Below the pieces are notes generated by a model, which had not been told where the DNA came from, did no database searches, and saw only the letters and a program-made list of their open reading frames with translations. Below, one piece after another: positions 27,258 through 35,554 of a stretch of DNA of 36,403 nt. The translations under genes were made by a program, and so were the position numbers. How positions within the stretch are numbered: position 1 is the stretch's first letter; each line of letters begins with the position of its first letter. The stretch is from Hyphomicrobiales bacterium. Its GTDB lineage: Bacteria; Pseudomonadota; Alphaproteobacteria; Rhizobiales; Beijerinckiaceae. The stretch covers positions 1 through 36,403 of the forward strand of contig JAFBAS010000087.1 of assembly GCA_019247605.1 (NCBI GenBank), written 5' to 3'.

Positions 27258-27530
27258 TCAACGGATGTCAGGCTTTGGCGGAGCGGCTTCGGGTTTGGTG
27301 CCAAGTTGGTTCGCCCAGTCCAACATGGCCTCATGCGATATGAAAACGCCCTTCTCGGCACACTCGACAGCCTCGTGCAACTCCTTTGCGCGCCATGCAT
27401 TTTTTTTTACGTAATCGCTTAGTGCTTCGGCCGCCAGATAGGCTTTCGAACGCTTGCTTGAACGGCTCAGATGATCAAGCTGCTCCCTGAGCTCACTTGG
27501 AATCCGCATCGAGAGTACGGTTGACGTCAC
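27258..27530 (-). CDS. Ribbon-helix-helix antitoxin
   Basis: The 90-residue protein starts at GTG 27530 (GGGA seven bases upstream). Residues 1-45 form a ribbon-helix-helix domain (STVLSMRIPSELREQLDHLS, then SKAYLAAEALSDYVKK). The C-terminal half, including KGVFISHEAMLDWANQLG, resembles the toxin-binding tail of antitoxins paired with ParE/RelE toxins. It would neutralise the product of the next gene and repress its own promoter. A perfect eight-base palindrome (TGTATACA) lies 35 bases upstream, a likely operator half-site. The C-terminal tail is Pro/Lys rich. Confidence 0.85.
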   Translation of the reverse strand: MTSTVLSMRIPSELREQLDHLSRSSKRSKAYLAAEALSDYVKKNAWRAKELHEAVECAEKGVFISHEAMLDWANQLGTKPEAAPPKPDIR

Positions 27531-27561
27531 AGTCTTTCCCTTGGATGTTTACTATAGAAGC

Positions 27562-27590
27562 ACATGTATACACCTGTCCGACGTTGTCAA
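27562..27590 (-). promoter_or_regulatory. Promoter and candidate operator of the toxin-antitoxin pair
   Basis: On the minus strand a perfect TTGACA (27590-27585) is followed after 16 bases by TACATG (27568-27563), a poor -10. The perfect palindrome TGTATACA (27565-27572) overlaps that position. Ribbon-helix-helix antitoxins commonly bind TGTATAC-like sites, so repression by blocking the promoter is plausible. Confidence 0.45.
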
Positions 27591-27689
27591 GGTAGGCAAG
27601 ATATATCGACGGACGCTCGCCAAAAGCCGCCCGTCTCCGGTGTTCGGAAACGAAATTTATCTCATGGCTCACGAAGGGGACACCAAGCG

Positions 27690-27893
27690 TTGGAAGCGAC
27701 GAACGACCAAAACCAGCCACGCAAACCCTGCCCGATCTGCGGCAAGCCTTCGGTGAAGCCTTTCACACCCTTCTGCTCGAAGCGCTGCGCCGATCTCGAC
27801 CTCGGGCGCTGGCTCAAGGGTGTCTACGCAATTCCCGTCTCGGATCCCGAGGACGCCGAGCCGATGCCGGAGGACCGCAACGAAAGCGATTGA
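27690..27893 (+). CDS. yacG: DNA gyrase inhibitor YacG (zinc-binding protein)
   Basis: The TTG at 27690, with AAGGGGA about ten bases upstream, gives 67 residues, the normal size. The zinc site is Cys14, Cys17, Cys29 and Cys33 in CPICGKP and FCSKRC; DLGRWLKGVYAIP follows, the motif that contacts GyrB. YacG binds the C-terminal domain of GyrB and blocks DNA binding by gyrase. The acidic C-terminal tail is also typical. It is six bases from the next MFS gene. The upstream part of the longer open frame is antisense to the antitoxin promoter and is not coding. maf, a frequent neighbour, is not here. Confidence 0.88.
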   Translation: MEATNDQNQPRKPCPICGKPSVKPFTPFCSKRCADLDLGRWLKGVYAIPVSDPEDAEPMPEDRNESD

Positions 27894-27899
27894 GGCTCC

Positions 27900-29069
27900 T
27901 TGCCCACATTCTCGGTCCTGACGAGGTTTGTCCTCCTTTACGCCGCCCTCTATGCGGCTTTCGGTGTGTCTTCCCCTTTTCTGCCGGCGTTTCTCAGCAG
28001 CCGAGGTCTCGATGCCGAAGAGGTCGGGCTGGTGCTGGCTTCATCCACCGCGATCCGGCTCTTGGCCGGCCCGCTCGTCGGGCGTCTCGCGGATCGTCAC
28101 CGCCTATGGAGCCGGCTCCTCGCCGTCTGCGCCGTTGCGGCCGCGGCCTGCGCGCTTCTCTTTTTGCCTGCGCAAGGGCTCTTGATCCTGCTTCCGGTGG
28201 CCCTGGCGCAAGCCTCGGCCCTTGCGCCCCTTGCCCCGATATCGGATGCGCTCGCACTTTCGGCGTCCGCAAGCCCCCACACGAAAGCCGGCGCGAAGAC
28301 CTTCCAGTATGGCTGGGTGCGCGGTGTCGGTTCGGCAGCCTTTGTCGCCGGCTCCATCCTGGCGGGCGAGGCTGCGCGTCCCTTCGGCCTTGTGGTGACG
28401 CTTTGGCTCAACGCCGTCCTCTTGGGGGTGGCCTCGCTTTGCGCGTTGCCCTTGCCGAACATCATCGAGCGTCGATCCGAAGACGCGCAAGAGCAGAAGA
28501 GCGGGGTGCTCGCCTTGCTGAGAATTCCCGTTTACCGGCGCCTCATGCTGGCGGCCGCGCTGGCGCTCGGCAGCCACGCCATGCACGACGGTTTCGCGAT
28601 GATCAGCTGGAACGCGGCCGGCATCGACACGGGAACCGCGAGCCTCCTCTGGTCGGAATCGGTCGCGGCCGAGGTGGTGATGTTCTTCATCGTCGGACCT
28701 GCCCTCATCGAGCGGCTCGGGCCCGGACGTGCGGCCGCGCTCGCCGCGGCCATCGGCATCCTGCGCTGGGCTGTGCTCGCGCTCAGCACGCAGATCCTCG
28801 CGCTCTCGCTTGTGGAGCCGTTGCATGGATTCACCTTCGCGCTTTTCCACCTCGCCTGCATGCGCGTCATCGTCGAAAATGTGCCGAAGCACCTCGCCGC
28901 GACCGCGCAAGCGCTCTACGGCACCTTTGCGGCGGGCGCCGCAGTCGCCTCGCTGACGCTCGCCTCGGGCTGGCTCTACGCGAATTTTGGCGTCGGCGGA
29001 TTTTGGGCCATGGCGGCACTCTGCGCGCTCGCGTTGCCGGTGGCCCTCAGCCTTGGCCGATCATCGTGA
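27900..29069 (+). CDS. MFS transporter (3-phenylpropionate/HcaT-like or nucleoside-type)
   Basis: The 389-residue protein starts at TTG 27900, four to five bases after GAGG, and no other plausible start lies nearby. It has about 12 hydrophobic segments in two halves, with the cytoplasmic signature GPLVGRLADRHR after segment 2. The opening LYAALYAAFGVSSPFLPAFL resembles the MFS_1-like (HcaT) group, which moves aromatic acids or small organic solutes with protons. The substrate is not known. It follows yacG directly and is probably co-transcribed with it, though no functional link is evident. The 106 bases after it show no strong terminator. Confidence 0.85.
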   Translation: MPTFSVLTRFVLLYAALYAAFGVSSPFLPAFLSSRGLDAEEVGLVLASSTAIRLLAGPLVGRLADRHRLWSRLLAVCAVAAAACALLFLPAQGLLILLPVALAQASALAPLAPISDALALSASASPHTKAGAKTFQYGWVRGVGSAAFVAGSILAGEAARPFGLVVTLWLNAVLLGVASLCALPLPNIIERRSEDAQEQKSGVLALLRIPVYRRLMLAAALALGSHAMHDGFAMISWNAAGIDTGTASLLWSESVAAEVVMFFIVGPALIERLGPGRAAALAAAIGILRWAVLALSTQILALSLVEPLHGFTFALFHLACMRVIVENVPKHLAATAQALYGTFAAGAAVASLTLASGWLYANFGVGGFWAMAALCALALPVALSLGRSS

Positions 29070-29175
29070 CCGACGGTTGGCCCAGCCGATCGGTTCCAAG
29101 GATAGTGCCGTCGGACGGTGCAATTGACCCTTCAAGGTCAGCTCTCAATGGGCTCCAAGTGTCGGGGCCGGACCA

Positions 29176-31065
29176 CTACGCAGCCCGATGCTTCGGCGCT
29201 GCCGGCGCATTCTCGTCGAAAAGCTCGGCGAGCTTCTCGGTCATGACGCCGCCGAGCTCTTCGGCGTCCACGATGGTCACGGCGCGACGGTAATAGCGCG
29301 TCACATCGTGGCCGATACCGATGGCGTTGAGCTCGACCGGAGAGCGGGTCTCGATCTCCTCGATCACATGGCGCAAATGACGTTCGAGATAATTTCCGGG
29401 ATTGACCGACAAGGTCGAATCATCGACCGGCGCGCCGTCCGAAATCATCATCAGGATGCGCCGCTGTTCGGGTCGATGCACGAGACGCCGATGCGCCCAA
29501 TCGAGCGCTTCTCCGTCGATGTTCTCCTTGAGAAGTCCCTCGCGCATCATCAGCCCGAGATTCTTGCGCGCCCGACGCCAAGGCGCGTCGGCCGCCTTGT
29601 AGATGATGTGGCGCAAATCATTCAGCCTGCCGGGATTCGCGGGCTTGCCCGATTGCAACCAGGCCTCGCGCGACAAGCCGCCCTTCCAGGCACGCGTGGT
29701 GAAGCCGAGGATCTCGACCTTCACGCCGCAGCGTTCGAGCGTACGCGCCAGAATGTCGGCGCAAGTGGCCGCGACCGTGATCGGCCGGCCTCTCATCGAG
29801 CCCGAGTTGTCGAGCAGCAGCGTGACCACCGTGTCGCGAAAATTCGTGTCCTTCTCCTGCTTGAAGGAGAGCGGCTGAAAGGGATCGATGATGACCCGCG
29901 GGAGACGCGCCGCGTCGAGCATCCCCTCCTCGAGGTCGAACTCCCATGAGCGGTTCTGCTGCGCCAAGAGGCGACGCTGCAGACGATTGGCGAGGCGCGC
30001 CACCACGCCCTGGAGGTTCTGCACCTGCTTGTCGAGATAGCCGCGCAGGCGCGTGAGCTCTTCGGGATCACATAATTCTTCGGCCGCGATCACCTCGTCG
30101 AATTTCGTGAGGTAAGCCTTGTAGTCGGGCGCGCGCCGCTCATTGGGACCCGAGGACGGCGGTCGCCAGGCTTCCGACGCTTCCTCGGAATCGGCCTCGT
30201 CCGCCTCTTCCGGCATTTCGCCCGAAGGGGCATCGGAGTCCTCGCTCATGCCGTCCTCGAGATCCTCGGCGGCGGCATCGCTCGATTCCATCTCGGCCTG
30301 CTCGCGCGAGGAGCCCTCTTCGCTCTCTTCGCCTTCCTGCTGCTTATTGTCCTCCGATTGCTCTTCGTCGCTTTCCTCGCTCTCCTCGCTTTCGAGATCG
30401 GCCGCTTCCGCCATTTCGAGATGCGCGAGGACGTCGCGCATGATGCGCGCGAAGGCGCGCTGATCGTCGATCTTCGCGTCGAGCTGATCGAGGTCGCCAC
30501 CGGCCTTCGCATCGATCTCGGCCCGCCACAGATCGACGAGCTTGCGCGCCGCGGGCGGAGGAAGCTCGCCCGTGAGGCGCTCGCGCACCATGAGCGCGAC
30601 GGCGTCCTCGATCGGCGCGTCGGCCCGATCAGTGATGTCCTCGTATTTGGCGCCTCGATGATAGCGGTCCTGCAACATGGCGGAGAGGTTCGAGGCCACG
30701 CCCTCCATGCGTTTTGCGCCGATCGCCTCGACGCGCGCCTGCTCCACGCAATCGAAAAGCGCGCGCGCCTCCGGACCTTGCGGCGCAAGACGACGATGCA
30801 CGGCGGGATCGTGACAGGCGAGCTTGAGCGCCATCGAATCGGCATGGCCGCGGAGCACCGCGACGTCCTCTGCCGATGGCTTGCGCGGCGGCTCGGGAAG
30901 GCGTGCTTTCTCCGCGCCGAAAAGCGCGGGCTTGTCGGAAGCGTAGACGATCTCGATCTCAGGCCGCCGCGCCAAGGCGCGCATGCAACCGGCGACCGCT
31001 TGCTTGAGCGGTTCGGTCGGAGCGGGCCTCGGCGCGCCCGGCTTGCGGTTGGAGATGAGTGTCAT
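29176..31065 (-). CDS. cobT: Cobaltochelatase subunit CobT
   Basis: The 629-residue subunit works with CobS as the ATP-driven motor for CobN, inserting cobalt into hydrogenobyrinate a,c-diamide in aerobic vitamin B12 synthesis. The N-terminal domain is followed by a strongly acidic linker (about 215-305, runs of E, S and D) typical of CobT, then the VWA domain with the metal site D419-N-S421-G-S423 and [11 protein letters not shown]. Length matches Rhizobiales CobT. The ATG at 31065 overlaps the stop of the HAD gene by four bases (ATGA). CobN is not in the window. A role in other metal chelation is unlikely given this similarity. Confidence 0.95.
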   Translation of the reverse strand: MTLISNRKPGAPRPAPTEPLKQAVAGCMRALARRPEIEIVYASDKPALFGAEKARLPEPPRKPSAEDVAVLRGHADSMALKLACHDPAVHRRLAPQGPEARALFDCVEQARVEAIGAKRMEGVASNLSAMLQDRYHRGAKYEDITDRADAPIEDAVALMVRERLTGELPPPAARKLVDLWRAEIDAKAGGDLDQLDAKIDDQRAFARIMRDVLAHLEMAEAADLESEESEESDEEQSEDNKQQEGEESEEGSSREQAEMESSDAAAEDLEDGMSEDSDAPSGEMPEEADEADSEEASEAWRPPSSGPNERRAPDYKAYLTKFDEVIAAEELCDPEELTRLRGYLDKQVQNLQGVVARLANRLQRRLLAQQNRSWEFDLEEGMLDAARLPRVIIDPFQPLSFKQEKDTNFRDTVVTLLLDNSGSMRGRPITVAATCADILARTLERCGVKVEILGFTTRAWKGGLSREAWLQSGKPANPGRLNDLRHIIYKAADAPWRRARKNLGLMMREGLLKENIDGEALDWAHRRLVHRPEQRRILMMISDGAPVDDSTLSVNPGNYLERHLRHVIEEIETRSPVELNAIGIGHDVTRYYRRAVTIVDAEELGGVMTEKLAELFDENAPAAPKHRAA

Positions 31066-31790
31066 GCCTTCAACATGTCGGCCAAGTCGCAGATGTCGCG
31101 TGCGGCGAAATCCACAGGCACGGAGGGTTTGGTCTCACCCGAACCCGGGCCGTGCTCGCCCGGCCGCGCCACATGCGCGGTCTTGAGTCCACATTTCGCC
31201 GCCGCCGCGAGATCGGAGGAATGCGCCGCGACCATCATGCAGGCCGATGGCGCAAGATCGAGCGCGCGCGCCGAGGCGAGATAAGCGGCGGGGTTCGGCT
31301 TGTAGTCGCGCGCGATCTCGGCGCCGAGCACCGTGTCCCAAGAGAAATCGTTGTGGCGGGCGAGATCCACCATGATGGAGATGTTGCCGTTGGAAACCGG
31401 AGCGAGACGGTATTTGGCGTAAAGCCGGCGCATGCCCTTTTGTACATCGGGCCACGCATCGAGACGATGCCAAATCGAGGTCAGCGAAGCGCGCGTCTCG
31501 TCGGCGAGCTTGTCGAGCTTGAAACGCGGCAGGATGCGATCGAGGTTCTCGCGATGCAGATCGTCGAGCCGGACAAAAGGTCGCCGGCCGGAACGGACCT
31601 CCTCCATCGCGGGTTGGTATTCGTCGCGCCAGGCGTCGGCAAAGGCTGACCAATCGACATCATGGCCGAGCGGAGCGAGCAGCGCCTTCGACTCGCGCGC
31701 GATCGAAGATCGCCAATCGACGAGCGTCCCGAAGACATCGAAGAACAAAGCACGGACCATATCGAGCGCCACGCCGCGCGCCTCGACCAT
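31062..31790 (-). CDS. HAD hydrolase of the haloacid dehalogenase type II group, coupled between cobS and cobT
   Basis: The ATG at 31790 overlaps the cobS stop (TGATG) and gives 242 residues; the ATG at 31760 gives 232 and matches the family's usual start [20 protein letters not shown]. Asp8 in that version is the nucleophile. APVSNGN is motif II, the Lys of DYKPNPAAY motif III, and [20 protein letters not shown] motif IV, all as in L-2-haloacid dehalogenases. Its stop overlaps the cobT start by four bases. So it is coupled on both sides inside the cobaltochelatase operon, although cobS and cobT are usually adjacent. Its substrate is unknown; a phosphatase role cannot be excluded. Confidence 0.88.
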   Translation of the reverse strand: MVEARGVALDMVRALFFDVFGTLVDWRSSIARESKALLAPLGHDVDWSAFADAWRDEYQPAMEEVRSGRRPFVRLDDLHRENLDRILPRFKLDKLADETRASLTSIWHRLDAWPDVQKGMRRLYAKYRLAPVSNGNISIMVDLARHNDFSWDTVLGAEIARDYKPNPAAYLASARALDLAPSACMMVAAHSSDLAAAAKCGLKTAHVARPGEHGPGSGETKPSVPVDFAARDICDLADMLKA

Positions 31791-32773
31791 CAACTCAGCG
31801 CAACGTTGACGGCGCTTTCCTTCAGTTCTTGCCCGAAGCAGCGCTGATAGAATTCGGCCACCAGCGTGCGCTCGAGCTCGTCGCATTTGTTGAGGAAGGT
31901 CACGCGGAAGGCAAATCCGATATCCGAGAATATCTCGGCGTTCTCGGCCCAGGTGATGACCGTGCGCGGGCTCATCACCGTCGACAAATCGCCGGCCACG
32001 AAAGCATTGCGCGTGAGATCGGCGACACGCACCATCTTCGAGACGATGTCGCGCCCTTGCTTGGTGCGGTAATGAGGCGCTTTGGAGAGCACGATCTCGG
32101 CCTCGCGATCATGTGGAAGATAATTCAACGTGGTCACGATGGACCAACGATCCATCTGCCCCTGGTTGATCTGCTGCGTGCCGTGATAAAGCCCCGACGT
32201 GTCGCCGAGCCCGACCGTGTTCGCCGTCGAGAAAAGGCGAAAGGCCGGGTGCGGCCTGATGACGCGCTTCTGATCGAGCAAGGTGAGCTTGCCCGAGACC
32301 TCGAGAACGCGCTGGATCACGAACATCACGTCGGGACGACCGGCGTCGTACTCATCGAAGCAAAGCGCGATGTTGTTCTGAAGCGCCCAGGGCAGGATGC
32401 CGTCCCGGAACTCCGTCACCTGCTTGCCGCCCTGCAGCACGATCGCATCCTTGCCGACGAGATCGACGCGAGAGACATGGCTGTCGAGATTGACGCGCAC
32501 GCAAGGCCAATTGAGGCGGGCCGCGACCTGCTCGACATGGGTCGATTTGCCGGTGCCGTGATAGCCGGAAATCATGACGCGCCGGTTATGGGCAAAGCCC
32601 GCCAGGATCGCGAGCGTGGTGTCGCGATCGAATACATAATCCTGATCGAGATCGGGCACATGCTCATCCGCCTTCGAGTAGGCGGGGCATTCCAAATCGG
32701 TATCCAGACCGAACACCTGCCTGACCGAGACCTTCATGTCCGGGAGAGGCGCTGCCTCAACGCTCGCGTTCAT
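31790..32773 (-). CDS. cobS: Cobaltochelatase subunit CobS (AAA+ ATPase)
   Basis: I choose the ATG at 32773, which has GAGG five bases upstream, giving 327 residues, close to known CobS. The short N-terminal region ([24 protein letters not shown]) is typical. The AAA+ core has Walker [10 protein letters not shown] at 70-78, Walker [11 protein letters not shown] with D140-E141, and sensor TANTVGLGD. It forms a ring with CobT and drives cobalt insertion by CobN. It is followed by the HAD gene with a one-base overlap and preceded by the J-domain gene after a 321-base gap holding a repeat copy. Confidence 0.96.
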   Translation of the reverse strand: MNASVEAAPLPDMKVSVRQVFGLDTDLECPAYSKADEHVPDLDQDYVFDRDTTLAILAGFAHNRRVMISGYHGTGKSTHVEQVAARLNWPCVRVNLDSHVSRVDLVGKDAIVLQGGKQVTEFRDGILPWALQNNIALCFDEYDAGRPDVMFVIQRVLEVSGKLTLLDQKRVIRPHPAFRLFSTANTVGLGDTSGLYHGTQQINQGQMDRWSIVTTLNYLPHDREAEIVLSKAPHYRTKQGRDIVSKMVRVADLTRNAFVAGDLSTVMSPRTVITWAENAEIFSDIGFAFRVTFLNKCDELERTLVAEFYQRCFGQELKESAVNVALS

Positions 32774-33094
32774 TTCATCCTCGCTCGTGGCCGAACAGCG
32801 ACCGCCGTTCTGCAAAAAACAAGCCGATCATCCCATGCGCGGAAAGGCTCCGGGCATCCGCGCCCTCTGCGAGCCAGGCACCTCTGAGAGCCAAGCACTC
32901 GGGAAAGACGCGGCAGCCGGCCCGCTCTCGCAGACATCGCCTCGGAACGGGCCTCGGCTTCAAGGGTTATCGACCGAACTAGAGCATGCTCCGCAAAAAG
33001 GAAAATAAATTCTGCGCATGCGATCGCGGGCGGGGAATAGGCCACAGCCCGCCCGAACGGGCGCAATCGGTCCAGCGAAACACGTTTCCTGGGC
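32774..33094. other. 321-base gap between cobS and the J-domain gene
   Basis: No gene is supported. The stretch contains a repeat copy starting at 32979 and a short stem GCCCG/CGGGC near 33050 without a U-tract. A GGAAC followed 17 bases later by GTT (32944-32968) faces the 3' end of the J-domain gene on the plus strand, so it drives no visible gene. No cobalamin riboswitch-like box was recognised. Confidence 0.4.
32979..33021 (+). repeat. Second decayed copy of the intergenic repeat
   Basis: It begins CTAGAGCATGCTCCGCAAAA and ends GCGCATGC, sharing CTAGAGCAT and TCCG with the copy at 5067. The flanking GCATGC words at both ends can pair. The match to the Rhizobiales repeat is weaker past the first 20 bases. 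Confidence 0.4.
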
Positions 33095-33721
33095 TCAGGC
33101 GAGGCCCGCCGTGCGCAAATAATTGTAAGCGTTGATGATCTCACGCAATTGATCTTCATGGGATCTGTCGCCGCCGTTGGCGTCGGGATGCAGGCGCTTC
33201 ACCAATTCCTTGAAACGCGCCTTGAGCGTCGCCTTTTCGACGCCCGGCTCGAGGCCAAGCGTATCGAGGGCCTTCCTCGCCGCATTGCCGACCCGCGGGG
33301 CCGGGGCTTGCTTCCCCATGCCGGCGGCTTGAGAAAAACCACGCCTGCCGAAAAGACCGAAGGCATCGTCGAGTGTCGTATCGGCGAAGGCTTCGTGAAA
33401 CTTTGCGCTCCCATGTGCCGCCGAGCCGTTGACCCCCATGCGCCAAGTCGGGCGATGCCCATAAAGATCGGCCTTTTGATAAGCCGCCACGGCTTCGTCC
33501 GGCATATCCTTGAAGTAGTTGTAGCCCGCATTGTAGGCGCGCACGTGATCGAGGCAGAAATGGAAATATTGTCCCTCGCGACCGCGTCCCTGCGGCGCAC
33601 GGTAAAGCCCACCGAGCGCGCATCCGGGATGAGCGCAGACGGGTTCGGTCTCAGCCGCGGCGGCATCCTCGCAGCGCTGGCGCGTGCGGACGCGATCGAA
33701 AAGAGGCGAATTCAAATCCAT
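33095..33721 (-). CDS. J-domain (DnaJ-like) protein with an N-terminal Cys cluster
   Basis: The 208-residue protein has a C-terminal J domain (about 150-206) with KELVKRLHPDANGG, so HPD is at 178-180; it should stimulate a DnaK-type chaperone. There is no G/F region or DnaJ zinc finger. The N-terminal half has Cys29, Cys34, Cys56 and His59 (CAHPGC and FCLDH), a possible metal site, followed by RAYNAGYNYF and ADLYGHRPTW, conserved in the rhizobial family beside cobS. The ATG at 33721 has no strong Shine-Dalgarno. It lies upstream of cobS, on the same strand, and is divergent from bolA. It probably assists assembly or turnover of a partner not identified here. Confidence 0.85.
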   Translation of the reverse strand: MDLNSPLFDRVRTRQRCEDAAAAETEPVCAHPGCALGGLYRAPQGRGREGQYFHFCLDHVRAYNAGYNYFKDMPDEAVAAYQKADLYGHRPTWRMGVNGSAAHGSAKFHEAFADTTLDDAFGLFGRRGFSQAAGMGKQAPAPRVGNAARKALDTLGLEPGVEKATLKARFKELVKRLHPDANGGDRSHEDQLREIINAYNYLRTAGLA

Positions 33722-33746
33722 GGCTACCGTGATTATGTGGCGTGAA

Positions 33747-33758
33747 GGCGTTAACGCC
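33747..33758. promoter_or_regulatory. 12-base perfect palindrome in a divergent promoter region
   Basis: GGCGTTAACGCC lies in the 165-base gap between the J-domain gene and bolA, 26 bases from the J-domain start and about 130 from bolA. Position and perfect symmetry make it a candidate operator for one or both. I do not recognise the factor. Confidence 0.35.
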
Positions 33759-33886
33759 AAGCTCAAAGCGTGAAAAAAGTTTTCGCTGTGGCTTTCTATT
33801 GTCCTGTCGGCGCAGCGCTCGTGCCAGACTGGTTGAATTTGGGAAACTGACGCCGTGATCTCAAGTAGGAAGAAAGGCTGATCGCC

Positions 33887-34153
33887 ATGCGGATGTCGGA
33901 ACGCATCGAAGGCAGGCTCGAGGCCGCCTTCTCGCCGAAGGCGCTCGTCGTGCGCGATGAATCCCATAAGCATCACGGGCATGCCGGTTGGCGCGAGGGC
34001 GGCGAAACCCATTTTTCCGTTTCGCTCGTATCCGAAGCCTTTTCCGGCAAAAGCCGAATCGAGCGTCACCGCATGGTGAACGCGGTGCTCGCCGAGGAGC
34101 TCGGCGCCGGCGTGCACGCGCTCGCCATATCGGCGAAGGCGCCGGGAGAATAG
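33887..34153 (+). CDS. BolA family protein
   Basis: The 88-residue protein has the BolA fold: ERIEGRLEAAF, VRDESHKHHGHAGW with the His residues used for iron-sulfur cluster sharing with monothiol glutaredoxins, and THFSVSLVSEAFSGKSRIERHRMVNAVLAEEL. AAAGG eight bases before the ATG at 33887 supports the start. BolA proteins act in iron-sulfur or iron regulation and in some species bind DNA. In Rhizobiales it sits divergent from the J-domain-cobS-cobT cluster, as here. It is most like the BolA-type rather than YrbA by its His-Gly-His segment, but this is not decisive. Confidence 0.93.
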   Translation: MRMSERIEGRLEAAFSPKALVVRDESHKHHGHAGWREGGETHFSVSLVSEAFSGKSRIERHRMVNAVLAEELGAGVHALAISAKAPGE

Positions 34154-34190
34154 CGCGCTTCGCGACAACGGCGAGATCGCGTCGCCATAC

Positions 34191-35408
34191 TCATTGCGCG
34201 GGAACGAGGTTCGCCTCGCCGAGCGCGTCGCGCGGAGCGCGCGCGTAGATCGCCGTGGCCGCAAGCAGCACGATGCCCAAGCCGATGTGGAGCGCGGCGT
34301 ATCGGTGCGGCGCATCGGCACCTGCCGCCTCCGCATGCGCAACGAACACGCCCGAGAGGAACTGCACGATGCCCGAACCGCTCATGAAAACGAAGTTGAT
34401 GAATGTCGCGCCGACCCCGATGAGACTATCTGGAATGAAGAGGCGCGCATGCGCCATGAGCGAGCCGTAGCTCATTCCAAAAAAGCCGATGATCCCGAGG
34501 AGGATGATCGATCCGAAGGGCCCGGAGCTCCTCCATGCGCCGAGAGTGACAAACGCGAGGCCGACGATGATGTTGGCGCAGAAAGCCGGCATCTTCGGCC
34601 CCTGCATGAGCCGCTCGGCAGGCCCGAAGGCCAGCGCACCGAACGCCATGAGGAGCGACATGACGAGCGCGACATTGCCGATCGACACCGGATCGAATCC
34701 ATGCACCTGGGCAAGGTAAGGGCCGATCCACAAGCTGCGTTCGGAGATCACCACGGCATAGCTCATGAAGATGACCGGCAGCATCCAATGGAGCGCCGGC
34801 AGGCGCGCGATGCGCAAAGCTCCCGCGAGCACGGTCGGCCTTGCCACCGCCACACCCGGTCGGCGCGGTTTATCCTTCACCAGCATGAGCACGGCGAGCC
34901 CGGAGAGGAGCGAAAGCAGCGCGGTCGCCAACATGGTGGCGCGCCAGCCGAATGTCGCGGAGGCGAGCGCGAGCGGGGTGGCACCAAGAAGTTGACCTAG
35001 CGATCCGGCACTGATCGTCACGGCGAGCATCCAGGCGAAGCGGTGTGGTGGAAACCTCAGCGCCAGATGCACCGTCGCGCCCATGAGATTGGCGGCGCAG
35101 CCGGCCCCGATCGCCGCCATGGCGATGAAGCTCACTGCGTAGCTTTGCGAGAGCGCGAACGCGACCGCGCCGATCACCGTGAAGGAGGTGCAGGCGGCCA
35201 CAACCCGCCTTGCGCCGAAACGATCGAATGCCGGGCCGAGCGGAATCTGCGACAGCGCGAAAACGAGAAGCCACACGCTCGACAGGCCGCTGAGCTCGGA
35301 AGCGCCGAAGCGCAGGTCGCGTCCGAGGTCGCCCGCCACGATCGCGAGGAACGAGCGGTAGAACATGCTCATCACATATCCGGAAAGGAGAGCTAGGAAG
35401 GCTGGCAT
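34191..35408 (-). CDS. MFS transporter of unknown substrate
   Basis: The ATG at 35408 gives 405 residues starting MPAFLALLSGYVMSMFYRSFLAIVAGDL, a known opening for a rhizobial MFS group. About 12 membrane segments are visible, with the cytoplasmic segment 2-3 motif GPAFDRFGARRV. No Shine-Dalgarno is clear, and the open frame upstream to 35864 is antisense-like overlap with the thiolase gene. It may exchange a small organic acid or sugar derivative; nothing in the sequence fixes this. It lies 146 bases downstream of the thiolase in the same orientation and ends convergent to bolA, so it is likely separately or weakly co-transcribed. Confidence 0.82.
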   Translation of the reverse strand: MPAFLALLSGYVMSMFYRSFLAIVAGDLGRDLRFGASELSGLSSVWLLVFALSQIPLGPAFDRFGARRVVAACTSFTVIGAVAFALSQSYAVSFIAMAAIGAGCAANLMGATVHLALRFPPHRFAWMLAVTISAGSLGQLLGATPLALASATFGWRATMLATALLSLLSGLAVLMLVKDKPRRPGVAVARPTVLAGALRIARLPALHWMLPVIFMSYAVVISERSLWIGPYLAQVHGFDPVSIGNVALVMSLLMAFGALAFGPAERLMQGPKMPAFCANIIVGLAFVTLGAWRSSGPFGSIILLGIIGFFGMSYGSLMAHARLFIPDSLIGVGATFINFVFMSGSGIVQFLSGVFVAHAEAAGADAPHRYAALHIGLGIVLLAATAIYARAPRDALGEANLVPAQ

Positions 35409-35554
35409 CGAGGATCTCGGCGTTTCCTGGGCAGCGGCGGCAGTTCGGGAGAGGCACGGGAATAGGGCCTTGCGACGCCACGTGCCGTCAACCCACCCAT
35501 GCCAAGGGTGCTCCCACCGATCGCCGCGGGAGATTGCGGAAGGGGTAGCCGGCG

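Noticed and set aside
30358-31284. A 308-residue plus-strand open frame opposite cobT and the HAD gene.
   Set aside because: Its sequence is His/Arg-rich without motifs and is explained by cobT codon use.
32944-32968. GGAAC with GTT after 17 bases, as an EcfG promoter.
   Set aside because: It points at the 3' end of a gene on the opposite strand and the base before GTT is G, not C.
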